Shown here in pieces: positions 1-10,128 of a stretch of DNA of 43,321 nt. A model generated the notes under the pieces. It was not told the DNA's origin, ran no database searches, and saw nothing but the letters and a program-made list of their open reading frames with translations. The position numbers and the translations under genes were made by a program. Location of the stretch: positions 1-43,321 of the forward strand of contig CAIMTB010000201.1 of the NCBI GenBank assembly GCA_903844265.1, given 5' to 3'. The number at the start of each line of letters is the position of its first letter. Position 1 is the stretch's first letter. Source of the stretch: an uncultured Verrucomicrobiota bacterium (GTDB lineage Bacteria; Verrucomicrobiota; Verrucomicrobiia; Limisphaerales; CAIMTB01).

Positions 1-1297
1 CCAGCGTGGCACTGGCGGCGGTGTCGGCGGTGCGCGGGGCGAAGAGGGCGGTGCCTCCGCTGTCCACAAACTCGTGCAGCGAGCCCGCTTGTTTGTCGGG
101 CAGTCCGCCGGTGGCGATTGCGAGTGCCGCGTGTGAGTCGTCATCGGAGAAGGCATCCGCTGCCTTGCGTGGGGTCACCATGAAGCCGCTGGCGTTGGTT
201 CCCGGGAAGACGCGGCGGAGGAAATACAGGGGTTGTTTGGGATCGTCGCCGGGGTCGTCTCCAAGGAACAGGATCCGCGTGGCGAGGTTTGCGCTTGGGA
301 CGAGGAAGACGGTGTTGTCGAAGGTTTCCGTGTCGCCGCGCAGGAGGATGCGATCGGGTGCCGAGTCCCTGGGTACCACGAGGGAGAGGGAATGGTTTGC
401 CCCTGGCGGGAGATGCAGTTCGCTGGCCGGGCTTGCGAATCCCGATCCATCGCCGGTGCCCCAGCCGACCTCGAGGCGATTGGCGGTGGCGTCACGGGTT
501 GTGGTGATGCGGACACGCACGGTTGTGTTGGTGGCGCTGGCGGAAGGCGGCGGTTCGTCGAGGAGTGCCAGGCCCGCATTGCCCTGACGCGAAGCCGTCT
601 CGACGCGCTCGACGTGGAGGCTGACGCCCTTGGGCCAGTCGTAGGATTGCAGGGTGTCGAGCTGGCTCCCCTCCTGCAGGTCCGAGATCAGCACGATGCG
701 TCGGACCAGCGAAGGCGGGTCGTCGGCACGTTCAACCAGGGATTCCGCAGCATTGACGAGGGCTCGTCCCAGATGCGTGGAAGACCATCCGGGGCCGGTT
801 TCCCGGAGGCGCGACGCGACGAGTGCGGGGCGCTGGGCGGAAGGTGTCGCCGTCCATGCGTCGAAGGAGATGAGCGATTGCGATTCGCGGTCGAACGTCG
901 CCAGGGCCAGCCGGTCGTCCGTGGAGAGTTCGAGGGCGGTCTTTTCGGCGCGGGCCATGGCGGCGTCCCAGAGGCCGGCGCGGCGCATGCTGGCGCTGAC
1001 GTCGACGAGCAGGAGGATGCGCTGGGCGGGAGCCGAAGGGGCGGCTGCAGCGATGGGATTTCGGAGGAAGGGACGGGCGAATCCGATCGCGAGAAGCAGC
1101 AACACGATGCAGCGCAGCAACAGCAACAGCAGGTCCTCGAGCCGGCTGCGGCGGCGCATGCGCGGCGGGGAGGCCTGCAGGAACAGGAGCGAACTGAACA
1201 GGGTTCGCTGCCGCGTGCTCCGCCGGATCAGGTGGAAAATCACCGGCGCGGCGATGGCCGCGGCGCCCGCGAGAAACAGTGGGGCCAGGAAGTTCAC
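1..1297 (-). CDS. BatA-like membrane protein with VWA domain (3' end beyond the window)
   Basis: An open frame runs from a GTG at 1297 to the left edge (about 432 codons) with no stop. The N-terminus starts MNFLAPLFLAG and has a first membrane segment (residues 2-22), a basic stretch and a second membrane segment (about 55-74). This is the BatA N-terminal membrane region. A von Willebrand A domain follows, with the metal-binding DxSxS motif as DVSAS at 99-103. The C-terminal part from about residue 330 resembles the amidotransferase-like periplasmic domain often fused to these proteins. The GTG start overlaps the DUF58 stop as GTGA, so translation is coupled. In this operon type BatA-like proteins act at the membrane with MoxR and DUF58 proteins. 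The exact role is not known, and the real C-terminus is outside the window. Confidence 0.9.
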   Translation of the reverse strand, partial: MNFLAPLFLAGAAAIAAPVIFHLIRRSTRQRTLFSSLLFLQASPPRMRRRSRLEDLLLLLLRCIVLLLLAIGFARPFLRNPIAAAAPSAPAQRILLLVDVSASMRRAGLWDAAMARAEKTALELSTDDRLALATFDRESQSLISFDAWTATPSAQRPALVASRLRETGPGWSSTHLGRALVNAAESLVERADDPPSLVRRIVLISDLQEGSQLDTLQSYDWPKGVSLHVERVETASRQGNAGLALLDEPPPSASATNTTVRVRITTTRDATANRLEVGWGTGDGSGFASPASELHLPPGANHSLSLVVPRDSAPDRILLRGDTETFDNTVFLVPSANLATRILFLGDDPGDDPKQPLYFLRRVFPGTNASGFMVTPRKAADAFSDDDSHAALAIATGGLPDKQAGSLHEFVDSGGTALFAPRTADTAASATL

Positions 1298-2262
1298 CTG
1301 GAGACCCTCCCTGCGCCGGGTCGGGCGTGGCGAATCGCGCGGCCGCGTCGGCCGTGTCCGCGGACGAATTCGAGCAGGACGAGGTCGAGGGGTTGGCTTG
1401 TCTGGACCTGGTGACAGGAGATGCCGAGTCGTTCGCAGGTGGAACGGAGCGCCGTGGAATGGGCCTCCAACCGTTTCTGGTAGGCCGCGCGGGCGGCCTG
1501 CGGGTCGATGAACAGCGTGCGACCGGATTCCAAGTCCTCAAACCACGCGGGTTCCTGGAAGGGAAACGTGACTTCCGCGGGGTCAAGAATTTGGAACACC
1601 GCCAGTTCGTGGCCGGACGCCGCGAGCGCGGAGAGTGCGGGATCGAGGCGGTCCAGCGGTGCGAGGAAGTCCGACATCACGACGATCCAGCCGCGTTTAC
1701 GGATCAGTCCGGCCAACGTCTCGAGGGGCGTCGCGATGTCGGTTGCGGGGCCGCCGGGGGCTTTTTCAAGCGCCATCATCAGTTGCCGCAGATGGCCGGG
1801 GCGATGGCGGGCGGGAAGGTAGTCGCGCAACCGGTCGTCAAAAGCGAAGAGACCCGTGGCATCTCCCTGGAGGTGGAGGAACCAGGCGAGCGTGGCCGCG
1901 AGCGTGGCGGCGTATTCGGCCTTGGTGGGTACGGCGTCGGAGGAGGCGAAGGCCATCGAACGGCTCTGGTCCACCACCAATTGGCAACGCAGGTTCGTCT
2001 CATCCTCGAACTTCTTGATGTAATGACGGTCGGTCCGGCCAAACGCCCGCCAGTCGAGATAGCGCGGGTCGTCGCCGGGCGAGTACTGGCGGTACTCGGT
2101 GAACTCGACCGAGAATCCATGGTGCGGGCTGCGATGAAGTCCGCTCCAGAAGCCTTCCACGACGACGCGGGCGCGCAGTTCCAGGCTGCGGATGCTCATC
2201 AGCGCCTTGGGATGGACAAGGGTGCTGCGCGATTGGCGGAGGTTGTCTGGGGCGTCGCTCAC
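1294..2262 (-). CDS. DUF58 domain protein
   Basis: The 322-residue protein has the DUF58 hallmark: an N-terminal LxARxVVEGFWSGLHRSP stretch, then YRQYSPGDDPRYLDWR and a vWA-like core beginning LVVDQSRSM. It is soluble, with no signal peptide or membrane segment. DUF58 proteins form a conserved pair with MoxR-type ATPases and are thought to work in assembly or quality control of envelope or periplasmic complexes. It starts 25 nt after the MoxR stop and its own stop overlaps the BatA start. The start at MSDAP places the conserved RSLELRARVVV segment at the usual distance from the N-terminus. The arginine-rich last 20 residues are not part of the domain. Confidence 0.92.
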   Translation of the reverse strand: MSDAPDNLRQSRSTLVHPKALMSIRSLELRARVVVEGFWSGLHRSPHHGFSVEFTEYRQYSPGDDPRYLDWRAFGRTDRHYIKKFEDETNLRCQLVVDQSRSMAFASSDAVPTKAEYAATLAATLAWFLHLQGDATGLFAFDDRLRDYLPARHRPGHLRQLMMALEKAPGGPATDIATPLETLAGLIRKRGWIVVMSDFLAPLDRLDPALSALAASGHELAVFQILDPAEVTFPFQEPAWFEDLESGRTLFIDPQAARAAYQKRLEAHSTALRSTCERLGISCHQVQTSQPLDLVLLEFVRGHGRRGRAIRHARPGAGRVSR

Positions 2263-2287
2263 GGCGCGGGTCGGATGACGGATGGGG

Positions 2288-3348
<1,061 letters not shown>

Positions 3349-3349
<1 letters not shown>

Positions 3350-4209
3350 CAGTGGGTCATGACGTAGAACACGATGTTGATGCCGAGCGGATACGATATC
3401 TTTTCGGAAAAATGCTCGAAGAAATAGTGGTTTTCACCCTCGCGCTCCCAGCCGTCACCGTTGTCGGTGTTGTGCGTGGCCAGGACCATGATGCGCTGGT
3501 GATCGTCGAAGATCGCACGGTGATGGACGACCCTGGCATCGTCGCGTTCCCAGGTGACACCCGTCCACTCGCTCCGGGTGCCCAGCCAGAAGTTCGGGAC
3601 CTGGCCCTTGGACTGGATATCGAAGGGCCGCCGGTACAGTTCGTGCGAGAGTGGCAACTCGACGAACTCGCGGTCCTGGAAAACCTTCCGCAGGCAGCTT
3701 GCCGCCGTGTCCCATTCACGTTCGCCCCAGAAATCGTCGAGCATCAGGAAGCCGCCGTTGAGGAGGTAGGCTTTCAGGGCCTGGGCTTCCTCCAGGGAGA
3801 AGGACAATGCGCCGGGCTCGACGATGTAGATGAAGGGATAGGAATGCAGTTCGGGATCGGTGAGATGAAGATACCGACCGTTGGGATCGGCCCGGATCGA
3901 AGTGAGTTGCTGCAGTCGGTAGGAGAGGTTCAGGTCGCTGTCCGGTGTGTCGGTGGCCCAGTTGCCCCGACCGCCGAAGCCATTGTGGGTATAGCGAATC
4001 CTCGCGAAGGTGAAGGTATCCTGCTCGAAACCGGCGGGGCTGCTCCACGTCGGCGTCTCGGTGCTGTGATTCGCCACATCCCGCGCCGTGCGTGCCGACT
4101 CGGGTACGAAACTCTCACCGAACCCGCCCCGTACTCCGCGCCGCTGCGCAGACACGTCCCCGGCCGCCAGGACGGTCAGGAGGAGGGGCAGGGTGATGCG
4201 TGGGGACAT
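3349..4209 (-). CDS. secreted DUF4159 protein
   Basis: A 286-residue exported protein. The ATG at 4209 is chosen because it gives a clean signal peptide (MSPRITLPLLLTVLAAGDVSA, cleavage before QRR). The frame is open further upstream, but that part is proline/arginine-rich shadow of the neighbouring gene. The mature part has the DUF4159 core, including LNGGFLMLDDFWGEREWD, where the glycine-rich turn and acidic pair are the family's most conserved feature. The fold is related to glutamine-amidotransferase-like domains. It sits between the TPR/peptidase gene and moxR in the order usual for PVC bacteria, and its stop overlaps the moxR start by one base. A periplasmic partner of the MoxR/BatA machinery is likely; no enzymatic activity can be claimed. 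Confidence 0.88.
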
Positions 4210-4274
4210 GACCTGGGAACGGAAACGAGTGAGGTGACGTCGGTGGACCGTGTCCGGTAATCCGTGATCCGTGA

Positions 4275-6872
4275 TCAGCGATCGGCGGGTTGGAGTTGGA
4301 GGAGCAGGTTCAGGGCGGCACGGTGTCGCGGGGCGTCCTGGAGGGCCTCGAACAAGTGGTGCCTGGCGGAGGTGACGTCGTTGGTCCCGATGAGGCGGGC
4401 CAATTCGTAATGTATCTCCGGTGGATTGGGGGGATCGAGTTGGAGCAGGGACTCGTAGCTGCGGATGGCGGCGGGCCGTTGGCCGGCGGCCTCGTTGGCG
4501 CGGGCGAGGTACCGATGCGGTGTCGGTACCAGTGGATTGACCGCGAGATAGCGATCGGCGTTGAGCCGGACATCGGGCCAGCGGTTCGCCGCGGCGGAGA
4601 GTTCCATCAACCGCGCGTAGGCATCGGGGGCTGCGTCGTCGAGGGATGCCCATCGCTCGAGGGCCGCGCGTTCGTCGTCGGTTTCACCCAGCGAACGGTG
4701 GACCTGGGCGAGCAGGGCGTTGGCGGAGTCGGATCCGGATTCACCGGGATAGAGCCTGACGAGCTCGCGCAGGGGAACTTTTGCGGAACCCCAATCCCGG
4801 GCTTCCAGCAGGCGGCGGGTTTCGTCCTTGAGACGGTAATAGTTCGGGTGCTTGGACGGGTTGGCGGGAAGGGAGAGTTTCTCTGCCAGGGCTGCGACTC
4901 CGGGCGGGAGGTCGTCGTGTCCGGAATTCGGCTTGGCCCAGTCGAGGCCGGGTCCGAGGGATTCGGCCTTGGCTTTGGCGAATGCGGCGAAGTCCTTCTC
5001 GAACGAGTCCATGGCGACCGTATGTTTCGCGATGGCATCGTTGATGAAATCGCCATCGCGGAGGCTGGCGAGGATGGCGAGCAGCTTGGGGAACCCGAAT
5101 TTTTCCACGATGAAATCGACGACCAGGGAGGATTGGTAATAGGCGAACTGGAGGTGGGCGGGGGATTTGGGTGTGAGAAACGCGGCGCTGAGTTTGGAGA
5201 CGGGGGTAAGTTCGGAGCCGAGGATCATTTCACGATAGCGCGGGATGAGTTGCTCGCCCCAGGAAGGCTCGGCCCGGCGTTCCTCAAAGACCGAGATGCC
5301 CTCGCTCAGCCAGCGTGGCATCTTGTTGGCGGTGAGTTGCAGGGTGATGACGTGGCAGAACTCATGCCAAAGCACGGCCTGCCAGTTGACGGGGTGGCTC
5401 CGGTTGGCGGCGGGGCTGTTCGCCGTGATGACCTTTCCAAAGCAAACCCCGAGATAACCGGGGTTGTCCGGCATGCCGAAGGTGCGAACCCCGAAATCCT
5501 TCGGGTTGGGGAACACCTCGACGATGGTCGGGGCGGTGGGTGAGTACCGATAGCGCTCGGAGAGCTGGGTCTGGGCGCGCTCGAGCAACGCAAGGACGTG
5601 ATCGCCGTAGACCCTGGCTTCCTGCGGGCTCATCCGGACGAGGAAATGCGCATTCGTGACGGCGACGAAGGACTTCATGGAGTCCTGGAGATTGGCGAGG
5701 TTGAACGCGGTGACGTCGTAGGCGTCGGCGTCGTGCACCTGCTGGGCGAGGTCCCATCCCTCGGCCTCCTCGCCGAGGCGCAGGAGATCGCTGGCGAGCT
5801 GGGCGCGGGCCGCCACATTTTGGGGATCGAAGCGGAGCGCCTCGCGCTGGAGTCCGGCGCCTTCGGCGAAGCGGTACTTCTGCGAAAGCTTGCGTCCGAT
5901 GAGGTGGGGGACTCCTGGGTTTGCTGGCCAGAAGCGGGTGGCGTTGGTGCGTGCGGCCTGCTCGGCGGAGCCGTCGTGGCGCAGGTGGGCGATGACCGCG
6001 GTGAAGGCCCAGGCTTCCGAGAGGACCGGGTTCACCGCCTCGATATCCTTCAGGGTCTTGGCCGCAGCCTCGTAGTCCTCCGCGTCGATGCGATGCTCGG
6101 CGAGGAGGAGGAGGCTGGGGATATGACGCGGGTTGGCGGCGAGGGCGGCTTCGAGGGATTTTCCCATCTCCTTACGATCCCCGTCGAGGAAGGCGCGCGC
6201 GCGTCCGGCAAGGAGGTCGGGATCCGTGGGAAATTTGACGAGACCCTCGTCGAACTGCTTCGCGGCGAGAGCGGCGTCGTGTTTGGCGAGGGCCAGTTCA
6301 CCGGCCGCGAGGTAGGAATCGCGGAGGCCCGGGGCGACCTTCCGGACCGCGAGATAGACGCGATCGAGAACCTCCTTCGGATCCGCACCGAGAAGCACCA
6401 TGGCGCGACCCACAGCCATCAGGTCGGCGGGATCGCGATAGAATCCGGGACGGCCCGATGCGTTTTCCGCGATGTTCGAGAGCATCTCGGCGGCCTCCGT
6501 GGGATGGCCGTTCCGGAGCAGGACCTCGCGGCCGATCCAATGCAGCGGCAGACTCCGGGGCGAACGAAGCAGGGCATTCGTGAGGGCGCGGTACGCCTCG
6601 GGATAGCGGCCTGCCGTCAGCAGTCCATCGATCAGGATAAGCTGCCATTCGTCCGAGCGGGGCTTTTCCGCAACGGCCTCGGTGGCAAGTTTGATGGCGG
6701 CTCCGTACTCGCCGGCGAGGATCTTCTTCCGGCCCTCCGCGGGATCCGCCGCGGCGCGTGAGTTGGGCGCGGACAGCAACAGCGGAAAAACAAAAATCAG
6801 GGCGAGCGAAAAGACGCGAAACCGGTGGCCACGGAGCGGTCGCCTCGGGAATCGGGCTTCTGCGGGAACCAT
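4275..6872 (-). CDS. exported TPR protein with peptidase MA-like (gluzincin) domain
   Basis: An 865-residue protein from the ATG at 6872. A GTG at 6908 would add 12 residues and cannot be excluded. A basic N-terminus is followed by a hydrophobic signal segment (about 19-38) ending near SRAAA. Residues 45-400 are tetratricopeptide-like helical repeats. Residues about 415-640 match the peptidase MA-like fold, with the zinc motif HEFCH at 503-507 and a probable third ligand Glu in WLSEGISVFEE (about 524). A second block of TPR-like repeats fills 680-865. All three putative metal ligands are present, so it is likely an active metalloprotease, though many PVC homologues are uncharacterised. It is the first gene of the DUF4159-MoxR-DUF58-BatA cluster, 65 nt upstream of DUF4159. 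Confidence 0.85.
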   Translation of the reverse strand: MVPAEARFPRRPLRGHRFRVFSLALIFVFPLLLSAPNSRAAADPAEGRKKILAGEYGAAIKLATEAVAEKPRSDEWQLILIDGLLTAGRYPEAYRALTNALLRSPRSLPLHWIGREVLLRNGHPTEAAEMLSNIAENASGRPGFYRDPADLMAVGRAMVLLGADPKEVLDRVYLAVRKVAPGLRDSYLAAGELALAKHDAALAAKQFDEGLVKFPTDPDLLAGRARAFLDGDRKEMGKSLEAALAANPRHIPSLLLLAEHRIDAEDYEAAAKTLKDIEAVNPVLSEAWAFTAVIAHLRHDGSAEQAARTNATRFWPANPGVPHLIGRKLSQKYRFAEGAGLQREALRFDPQNVAARAQLASDLLRLGEEAEGWDLAQQVHDADAYDVTAFNLANLQDSMKSFVAVTNAHFLVRMSPQEARVYGDHVLALLERAQTQLSERYRYSPTAPTIVEVFPNPKDFGVRTFGMPDNPGYLGVCFGKVITANSPAANRSHPVNWQAVLWHEFCHVITLQLTANKMPRWLSEGISVFEERRAEPSWGEQLIPRYREMILGSELTPVSKLSAAFLTPKSPAHLQFAYYQSSLVVDFIVEKFGFPKLLAILASLRDGDFINDAIAKHTVAMDSFEKDFAAFAKAKAESLGPGLDWAKPNSGHDDLPPGVAALAEKLSLPANPSKHPNYYRLKDETRRLLEARDWGSAKVPLRELVRLYPGESGSDSANALLAQVHRSLGETDDERAALERWASLDDAAPDAYARLMELSAAANRWPDVRLNADRYLAVNPLVPTPHRYLARANEAAGQRPAAIRSYESLLQLDPPNPPEIHYELARLIGTNDVTSARHHLFEALQDAPRHRAALNLLLQLQPADR

Positions 6873-6988
6873 CACGAGCAACTCTTGGCCCCACTTTGTG
6901 CCGCCCACAAGCGGGAGGTGCGAATAATTGGCCGGGAATTACCGATCGACCACGGAAGGATGGACCGGGGAGTGGGGGAGGGGGGAAT

Positions 6989-7079
6989 TGGCGGAGAGGG
7001 AGGGATTCGAACCCCCGGTGAGGTATAAGCCCACACACGCTTTCCAGGCGTGCGCCTTAAACCACTCAGCCACCTCTCC
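6989..7079 (-). tRNA. tRNA-Ser (anticodon GGA), CCA encoded
   Basis: On the minus strand the sequence folds as a class II tRNA. The 7-bp acceptor stem is GGAGAGG with CCTCTCC. The anticodon stem CACGC/GCGTG encloses the loop CTGGAAA, giving anticodon GGA. A long variable arm follows, as expected for serine, and the T arm has loop TTCGAAT. The discriminator base is G, as in serine tRNAs, and the 3' CCA is encoded (6989-6991). It reads UCC and UCU codons. It sits between the rex operon and the TPR/peptidase operon on the same strand. Confidence 0.97.
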
Positions 7080-7163
7080 GCCGAAATCGGGGCGCAGTGT
7101 GGGCCTTGGGCGGGGGACGGTGCAAAGAGAATTTCAATGATGCCGGGTCAAACCGTGAACAGC

Positions 7164-7793
7164 TCAGTCCTGGATGAAGTAGCTGAGATTTTCGAGTTCG
7201 ATGGCCAGGTTGACGTGGTTGACGATCGCGTCCTCGGGGGCGTGGATGACGATGGGTGCGAAGTTGAGGATGCCGCCGATTCCGGCGGCGAAGAGTTGGT
7301 TGGCGACCTCCTGGGCGACCGCCGCGGGCACGCAGAGGATCGCCATGCGGACCCCTCGTTCGTGCACGAACTCCGGCAGTCGTTCCATCGGGAACACCGG
7401 AAGCGGGGTGCGGGATTTCTGCCGGGCCGGGTCGTGGTCGAAGGCTGCGATGACCTCGAAGCCTTCCTGTGCGAAGCCACCGTAGGAGAGGAGGGCCGAA
7501 CCGAGGTTGCCTGCGCCCACCAGGATGACGGGCTGGAGGCTTTGGTTTCCGAGGACGTCCGAGATCATCCGGGCCAGCTGGCTGACATCGTAGCCGAGGC
7601 CGCGGGTTCCGAATTGTCCGAAGTGCGCCAGGTCCTTGCGGAGCTGGGTGGGTTTCACGCCCGCGGCCCGCGCCAGGGCCTCGCTTGAAACGGTCACGAT
7701 GCCGTTGTTCTTGAGGCGATGGAGGCATCGGAAATACACCGACAGCCTGTACACCGTCTTTTTCGGGATGCTGTTGCGATCAGACTTCTTCAT
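7164..7793 (-). CDS. rex: redox-sensing transcriptional repressor Rex
   Basis: The 209-residue protein has the two Rex domains in order. The N-terminal winged helix (about 10-80) contains the signature FGQFGTRGLGYDV, and a Rossmann NAD(H)-binding domain has VGAGNLGSAL at 92-101. A C-terminal swapped helix ends NLSYFIQD. Rex binds DNA when NADH/NAD+ is low and represses respiratory or fermentative genes; NADH releases it. The start at 7793 (MKKSDRNSIPKKT) matches the usual N-terminus, and longer in-frame extensions are shadow of dacB. It begins 10 nt after the dacB stop, so it is the last gene of a DUF1232-dacB-rex unit, an unusual setting for rex. No Rex operator of the TTGTGAnnnnnnTCACAA type was found by eye near it. 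Confidence 0.95.
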   Translation of the reverse strand: MKKSDRNSIPKKTVYRLSVYFRCLHRLKNNGIVTVSSEALARAAGVKPTQLRKDLAHFGQFGTRGLGYDVSQLARMISDVLGNQSLQPVILVGAGNLGSALLSYGGFAQEGFEVIAAFDHDPARQKSRTPLPVFPMERLPEFVHERGVRMAILCVPAAVAQEVANQLFAAGIGGILNFAPIVIHAPEDAIVNHVNLAIELENLSYFIQD

Positions 7794-7803
7794 GCCGCGT
7801 GCA

Positions 7804-9330
7804 TCATTCACGGCTGCGGGCGATGAGCTCGGCTGCGGCGTCGACGGCGTTCCGACCCGAGATGCCGCCCTCGGGCGCCTCGTAGGCATTGAGCATGACG
7901 GCCATGACGAGCCGGTGCCCGGCTGCGTTGGTGACGTAGCCCGAGAGGGCGTTGACGTGGCGGAGAGTTCCCGTCTTGGCCCTGAGATTCCCGCGCGCCA
8001 GACTTTCTGCGTCGGTGAAACGGGTGCGAAGGTTGCCGTCGATTCCGGCGATGGGAAGCGCGTCGAGGAAGGTCTCGCGGTGCGGGTGGCGATCCATGAA
8101 ACGCAGGAGCTCCACGATCGCATGGGGCGTCACGAGGCTGCTCCGTGAGAGGCCGGAACCGTCGTCGAGCAGGACCTCCCGCGCGGGGATGCCAGCACGG
8201 CCCAGGAACGCTGCGAGCGCGCGCAATCCCCGGGCCTCGGGGGTTTCTCCGGCATCCTGTGCGGGAACGGTCGTGCCCGCCTGGAGCAGGAGCAGTTGGG
8301 CGTAGAGATTCTGGGACGGCTTCATCGTCTGCCGGACCATCTCGGACAGGGGGCGGGACTCGACCGAGATGGCCGGTCTCGGCGGTGTCGAGGCGTTGGA
8401 TCCGGCCTCTCGATCCGCTCCCCGGACTTGGGAAACTCCATGGGTCACAGGGATCCCGTGCGCTTCGAGGGCGTCGCGGAGGCGGCCTGCGAAGGCGATG
8501 GCCGGATCGGCGACCGGGATGTTTTCGCGCCAGGCCTCGGTGCCCACGGGCAGGTTTCCTTCGACGACAAATTCCGGACTGCCGGGGATTCCCTGCACCA
8601 GAATCGATCGGCGGGAGCGTTCGGGTCCGGTGGTGAGCGTGCCGCTTCGGATCCGGATTCCTTCGGTGCCGGGGCCTGCGACGATCCTTGGCGGGTCGCC
8701 CGGCTTGGCGCCCGGATGGATGACGATTGGGGCGACGTTGTCCTCGGCGGTCAGTGCGCTCACGGCGGCGCCGTAGTTGTAACGAAGGTCGTCCCAGGTC
8801 CAGCCATTGCCGAAGGATCGGCCGGCGAAGAAGGAATCGTCGGGCACCAGGGAGCCGTCGATGCGGCGGATGCCGGCGCGTGAGAGGGCGTCGGCGAAGG
8901 CGTCGAGTGGTCCGCGACCGGAATCGGTGTTGAAACGGGAGGCGAAGGAGAAGTCGCCGCGGCCGAACACGATCAAGTCACCTTGGAGCGTGCCGTCGCG
9001 CCGGATTTCTCCTCGTGGGATCAGGTCGGTGCGGATCCTGTGGTTGAGGCCGAAGAGATCGAGGACGAGGGCGGCGGTGAAGAGCTTTGCGGTGGAGGCT
9101 GGCTTGAGGAGTGTGCGGGCCTGGCTCGCGAAGATCTCCTGGCCGGCGTCGGCGGTGGCGACCTGGATACCCCAGAGTGCGGACGCGAATTCCGGACGGG
9201 TGATGTGCTGCTGGAGTTGTTCGCGGAGAGTCGGTGGGGCGGTTGATGAATCGGCTGCGCGGATCGGTGAGGCGAAGGCCAGACCGCCGAGAATGGCGAG
9301 GGCGAACGCGAGACCGCTCCGCGGTTTCAC
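7804..9330 (-). CDS. dacB: D-alanyl-D-alanine carboxypeptidase/endopeptidase (PBP4 type, peptidase S13)
   Basis: A 508-residue exported enzyme of the S13 family, which trims peptidoglycan stem peptides and cross-links in the periplasm. All three active-site motifs are present: SxxK as STAK at 79-82, SxN as SQN in the KPSQNLYAQ stretch (about 340), and KTG in RAKTGTL (about 450). The large insert between SxxK and SxN is the usual PBP4 domain II/III. The GTG start at 9330 is preferred because it overlaps the upstream stop as GTGA and begins a signal peptide at once (KPRSGLAFALAILGGLAF, cleavage near SPIRA|AD). An ATG at 9369 would add 13 residues inside the upstream gene. Confidence 0.94.
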   Translation of the reverse strand: MKPRSGLAFALAILGGLAFASPIRAADSSTAPPTLREQLQQHITRPEFASALWGIQVATADAGQEIFASQARTLLKPASTAKLFTAALVLDLFGLNHRIRTDLIPRGEIRRDGTLQGDLIVFGRGDFSFASRFNTDSGRGPLDAFADALSRAGIRRIDGSLVPDDSFFAGRSFGNGWTWDDLRYNYGAAVSALTAEDNVAPIVIHPGAKPGDPPRIVAGPGTEGIRIRSGTLTTGPERSRRSILVQGIPGSPEFVVEGNLPVGTEAWRENIPVADPAIAFAGRLRDALEAHGIPVTHGVSQVRGADREAGSNASTPPRPAISVESRPLSEMVRQTMKPSQNLYAQLLLLQAGTTVPAQDAGETPEARGLRALAAFLGRAGIPAREVLLDDGSGLSRSSLVTPHAIVELLRFMDRHPHRETFLDALPIAGIDGNLRTRFTDAESLARGNLRAKTGTLRHVNALSGYVTNAAGHRLVMAVMLNAYEAPEGGISGRNAVDAAAELIARSRE

Positions 9331-9731
9331 GGCTGGCTCGTGATGCGGCGCCAGTCGAGACCGCACCATTCTGCGTAGGCGGAGAAGGCCCGTTCGTTCT
9401 GGATCAGGACGGCGCGGACGACGCTGGAATCGTCGGCACGGCCGCTGATGGGGATGAGGTCGGGGATGATGTCGACCTTCTTGTGGGCGTAGGTGAGGGC
9501 GAAGACGGCCTGGGCGGCGGCGTACAGCGGGAGGTCGAGGTAGGCGCGCTCGGCGAAGTCTTCGACGGCGTCGGCAAGGAACTCGAGTTGATCGACGAGA
9601 TGCGGGAACTGGGGCGCCGCGATCTGGGTGAATTCGAGTTTCCAGGCGGGGAGCTGGCGTGCGACGCGGGCGACCATGGCGGTCGTGACGCGCGAGGCGC
9701 CTTGATTCACATAGGCAGCAAACTCAGACAT
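9327..9731 (-). CDS. YkvA-like DUF1232 protein
   Basis: A 134-residue protein from the ATG at 9731. The DUF1232 core lies at about 75-115 and contains the hallmark KVDIIPDLIPISGRADDSSV, a hydrophobic stretch with a PD-IP turn and an acidic pair. The family is small and often membrane-associated, with no defined biochemical role. An in-frame ATG at 9833 would add 34 proline/arginine-rich residues and is not preferred. The 9731 start has no Shine-Dalgarno but has TATCGT six nt upstream, fitting a leaderless start. The stop overlaps the dacB GTG as GTGA, making it the first gene of the DUF1232-dacB-rex operon. Confidence 0.8.
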   Translation of the reverse strand: MSEFAAYVNQGASRVTTAMVARVARQLPAWKLEFTQIAAPQFPHLVDQLEFLADAVEDFAERAYLDLPLYAAAQAVFALTYAHKKVDIIPDLIPISGRADDSSVVRAVLIQNERAFSAYAEWCGLDWRRITSQP

Positions 9732-9737
9732 ACGTGG

Positions 9738-9743
9738 ACGATA
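9738..9743 (-). promoter_or_regulatory. candidate -10 hexamer TATCGT for the DUF1232-dacB-rex operon
   Basis: TATCGT on the minus strand matches TATAAT at four of six positions and ends six nt before the ATG at 9731, with no Shine-Dalgarno in between. If used, transcription would begin almost at the start codon. No strong -35 is visible 16-18 nt upstream. Confidence 0.35.
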
Positions 9744-9855
9744 CGGAGCAGGCGGCGTTGGCGCCAGACGGATTCTGCGGCGAACGGGAAGAGGCTGGCG
9801 ACGCAAAGCGCCAGCCAGCCTCGTTTGTGCCATGGGACTGAACTTCTACGGGAGC

Positions 9856-9903
9856 CTACTTCTTCTTCACGGCTTTTTTAGCGGCCTTCTTCTTGGCTGG
9901 CAT
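9856..9903 (-). CDS. 15-residue lysine-rich micro-ORF
   Basis: Between the DUF1232 gene and mutS the minus strand encodes MPAKKKAAKKAVKKK followed by TAG. Nine of 15 residues are lysine and the rest are mainly alanine. Upstream, GGGGGTGA differs from the ideal GGAGGTGA by one base and lies 8 nt before the ATG, which is ideal spacing. The composition resembles the tail of bacterial histone H1-like proteins, which bind DNA non-specifically. It could be a free DNA- or RNA-binding peptide, the remnant of a longer histone-like gene, or chance. No other gene explains this 310-nt stretch. The peptide is too short for homology to decide. Confidence 0.5.
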   Translation of the reverse strand: MPAKKKAAKKAVKKK

Positions 9904-10128
9904 CTGTGGATTCACCCCCGATCACAAGTGAGGCTGGTGCCTGGGTTACCCTGCGGGACGGCCGAGAGACGAGCATTTGAAGGTGGGCGGCGAAGGAAGC
10001 TGGAAATGCTCCCAAGCGACCGCACTCCGCTGTTCTTGCGGCGATCATTGCAGGCTCGTGTTTCTCTTACCGGAATCCTGCCCAGGAATTCACGTGAAAT
10101 TTTCATTCGCCGGCGTTTTTTCGCCCGC

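Noticed and set aside
4269-5543. Long plus-strand frames antisense to the TPR/peptidase gene and elsewhere
   Set aside because: High GC content opens long antisense frames. The compositions are Gly/Arg/Val-rich and lack domains.
10088-10099. Palindrome TTCACGTGAA upstream of mutS as an operator
   Set aside because: Perfect 10-bp palindromes are expected dozens of times in a window of this length, and no factor is suggested by the context.
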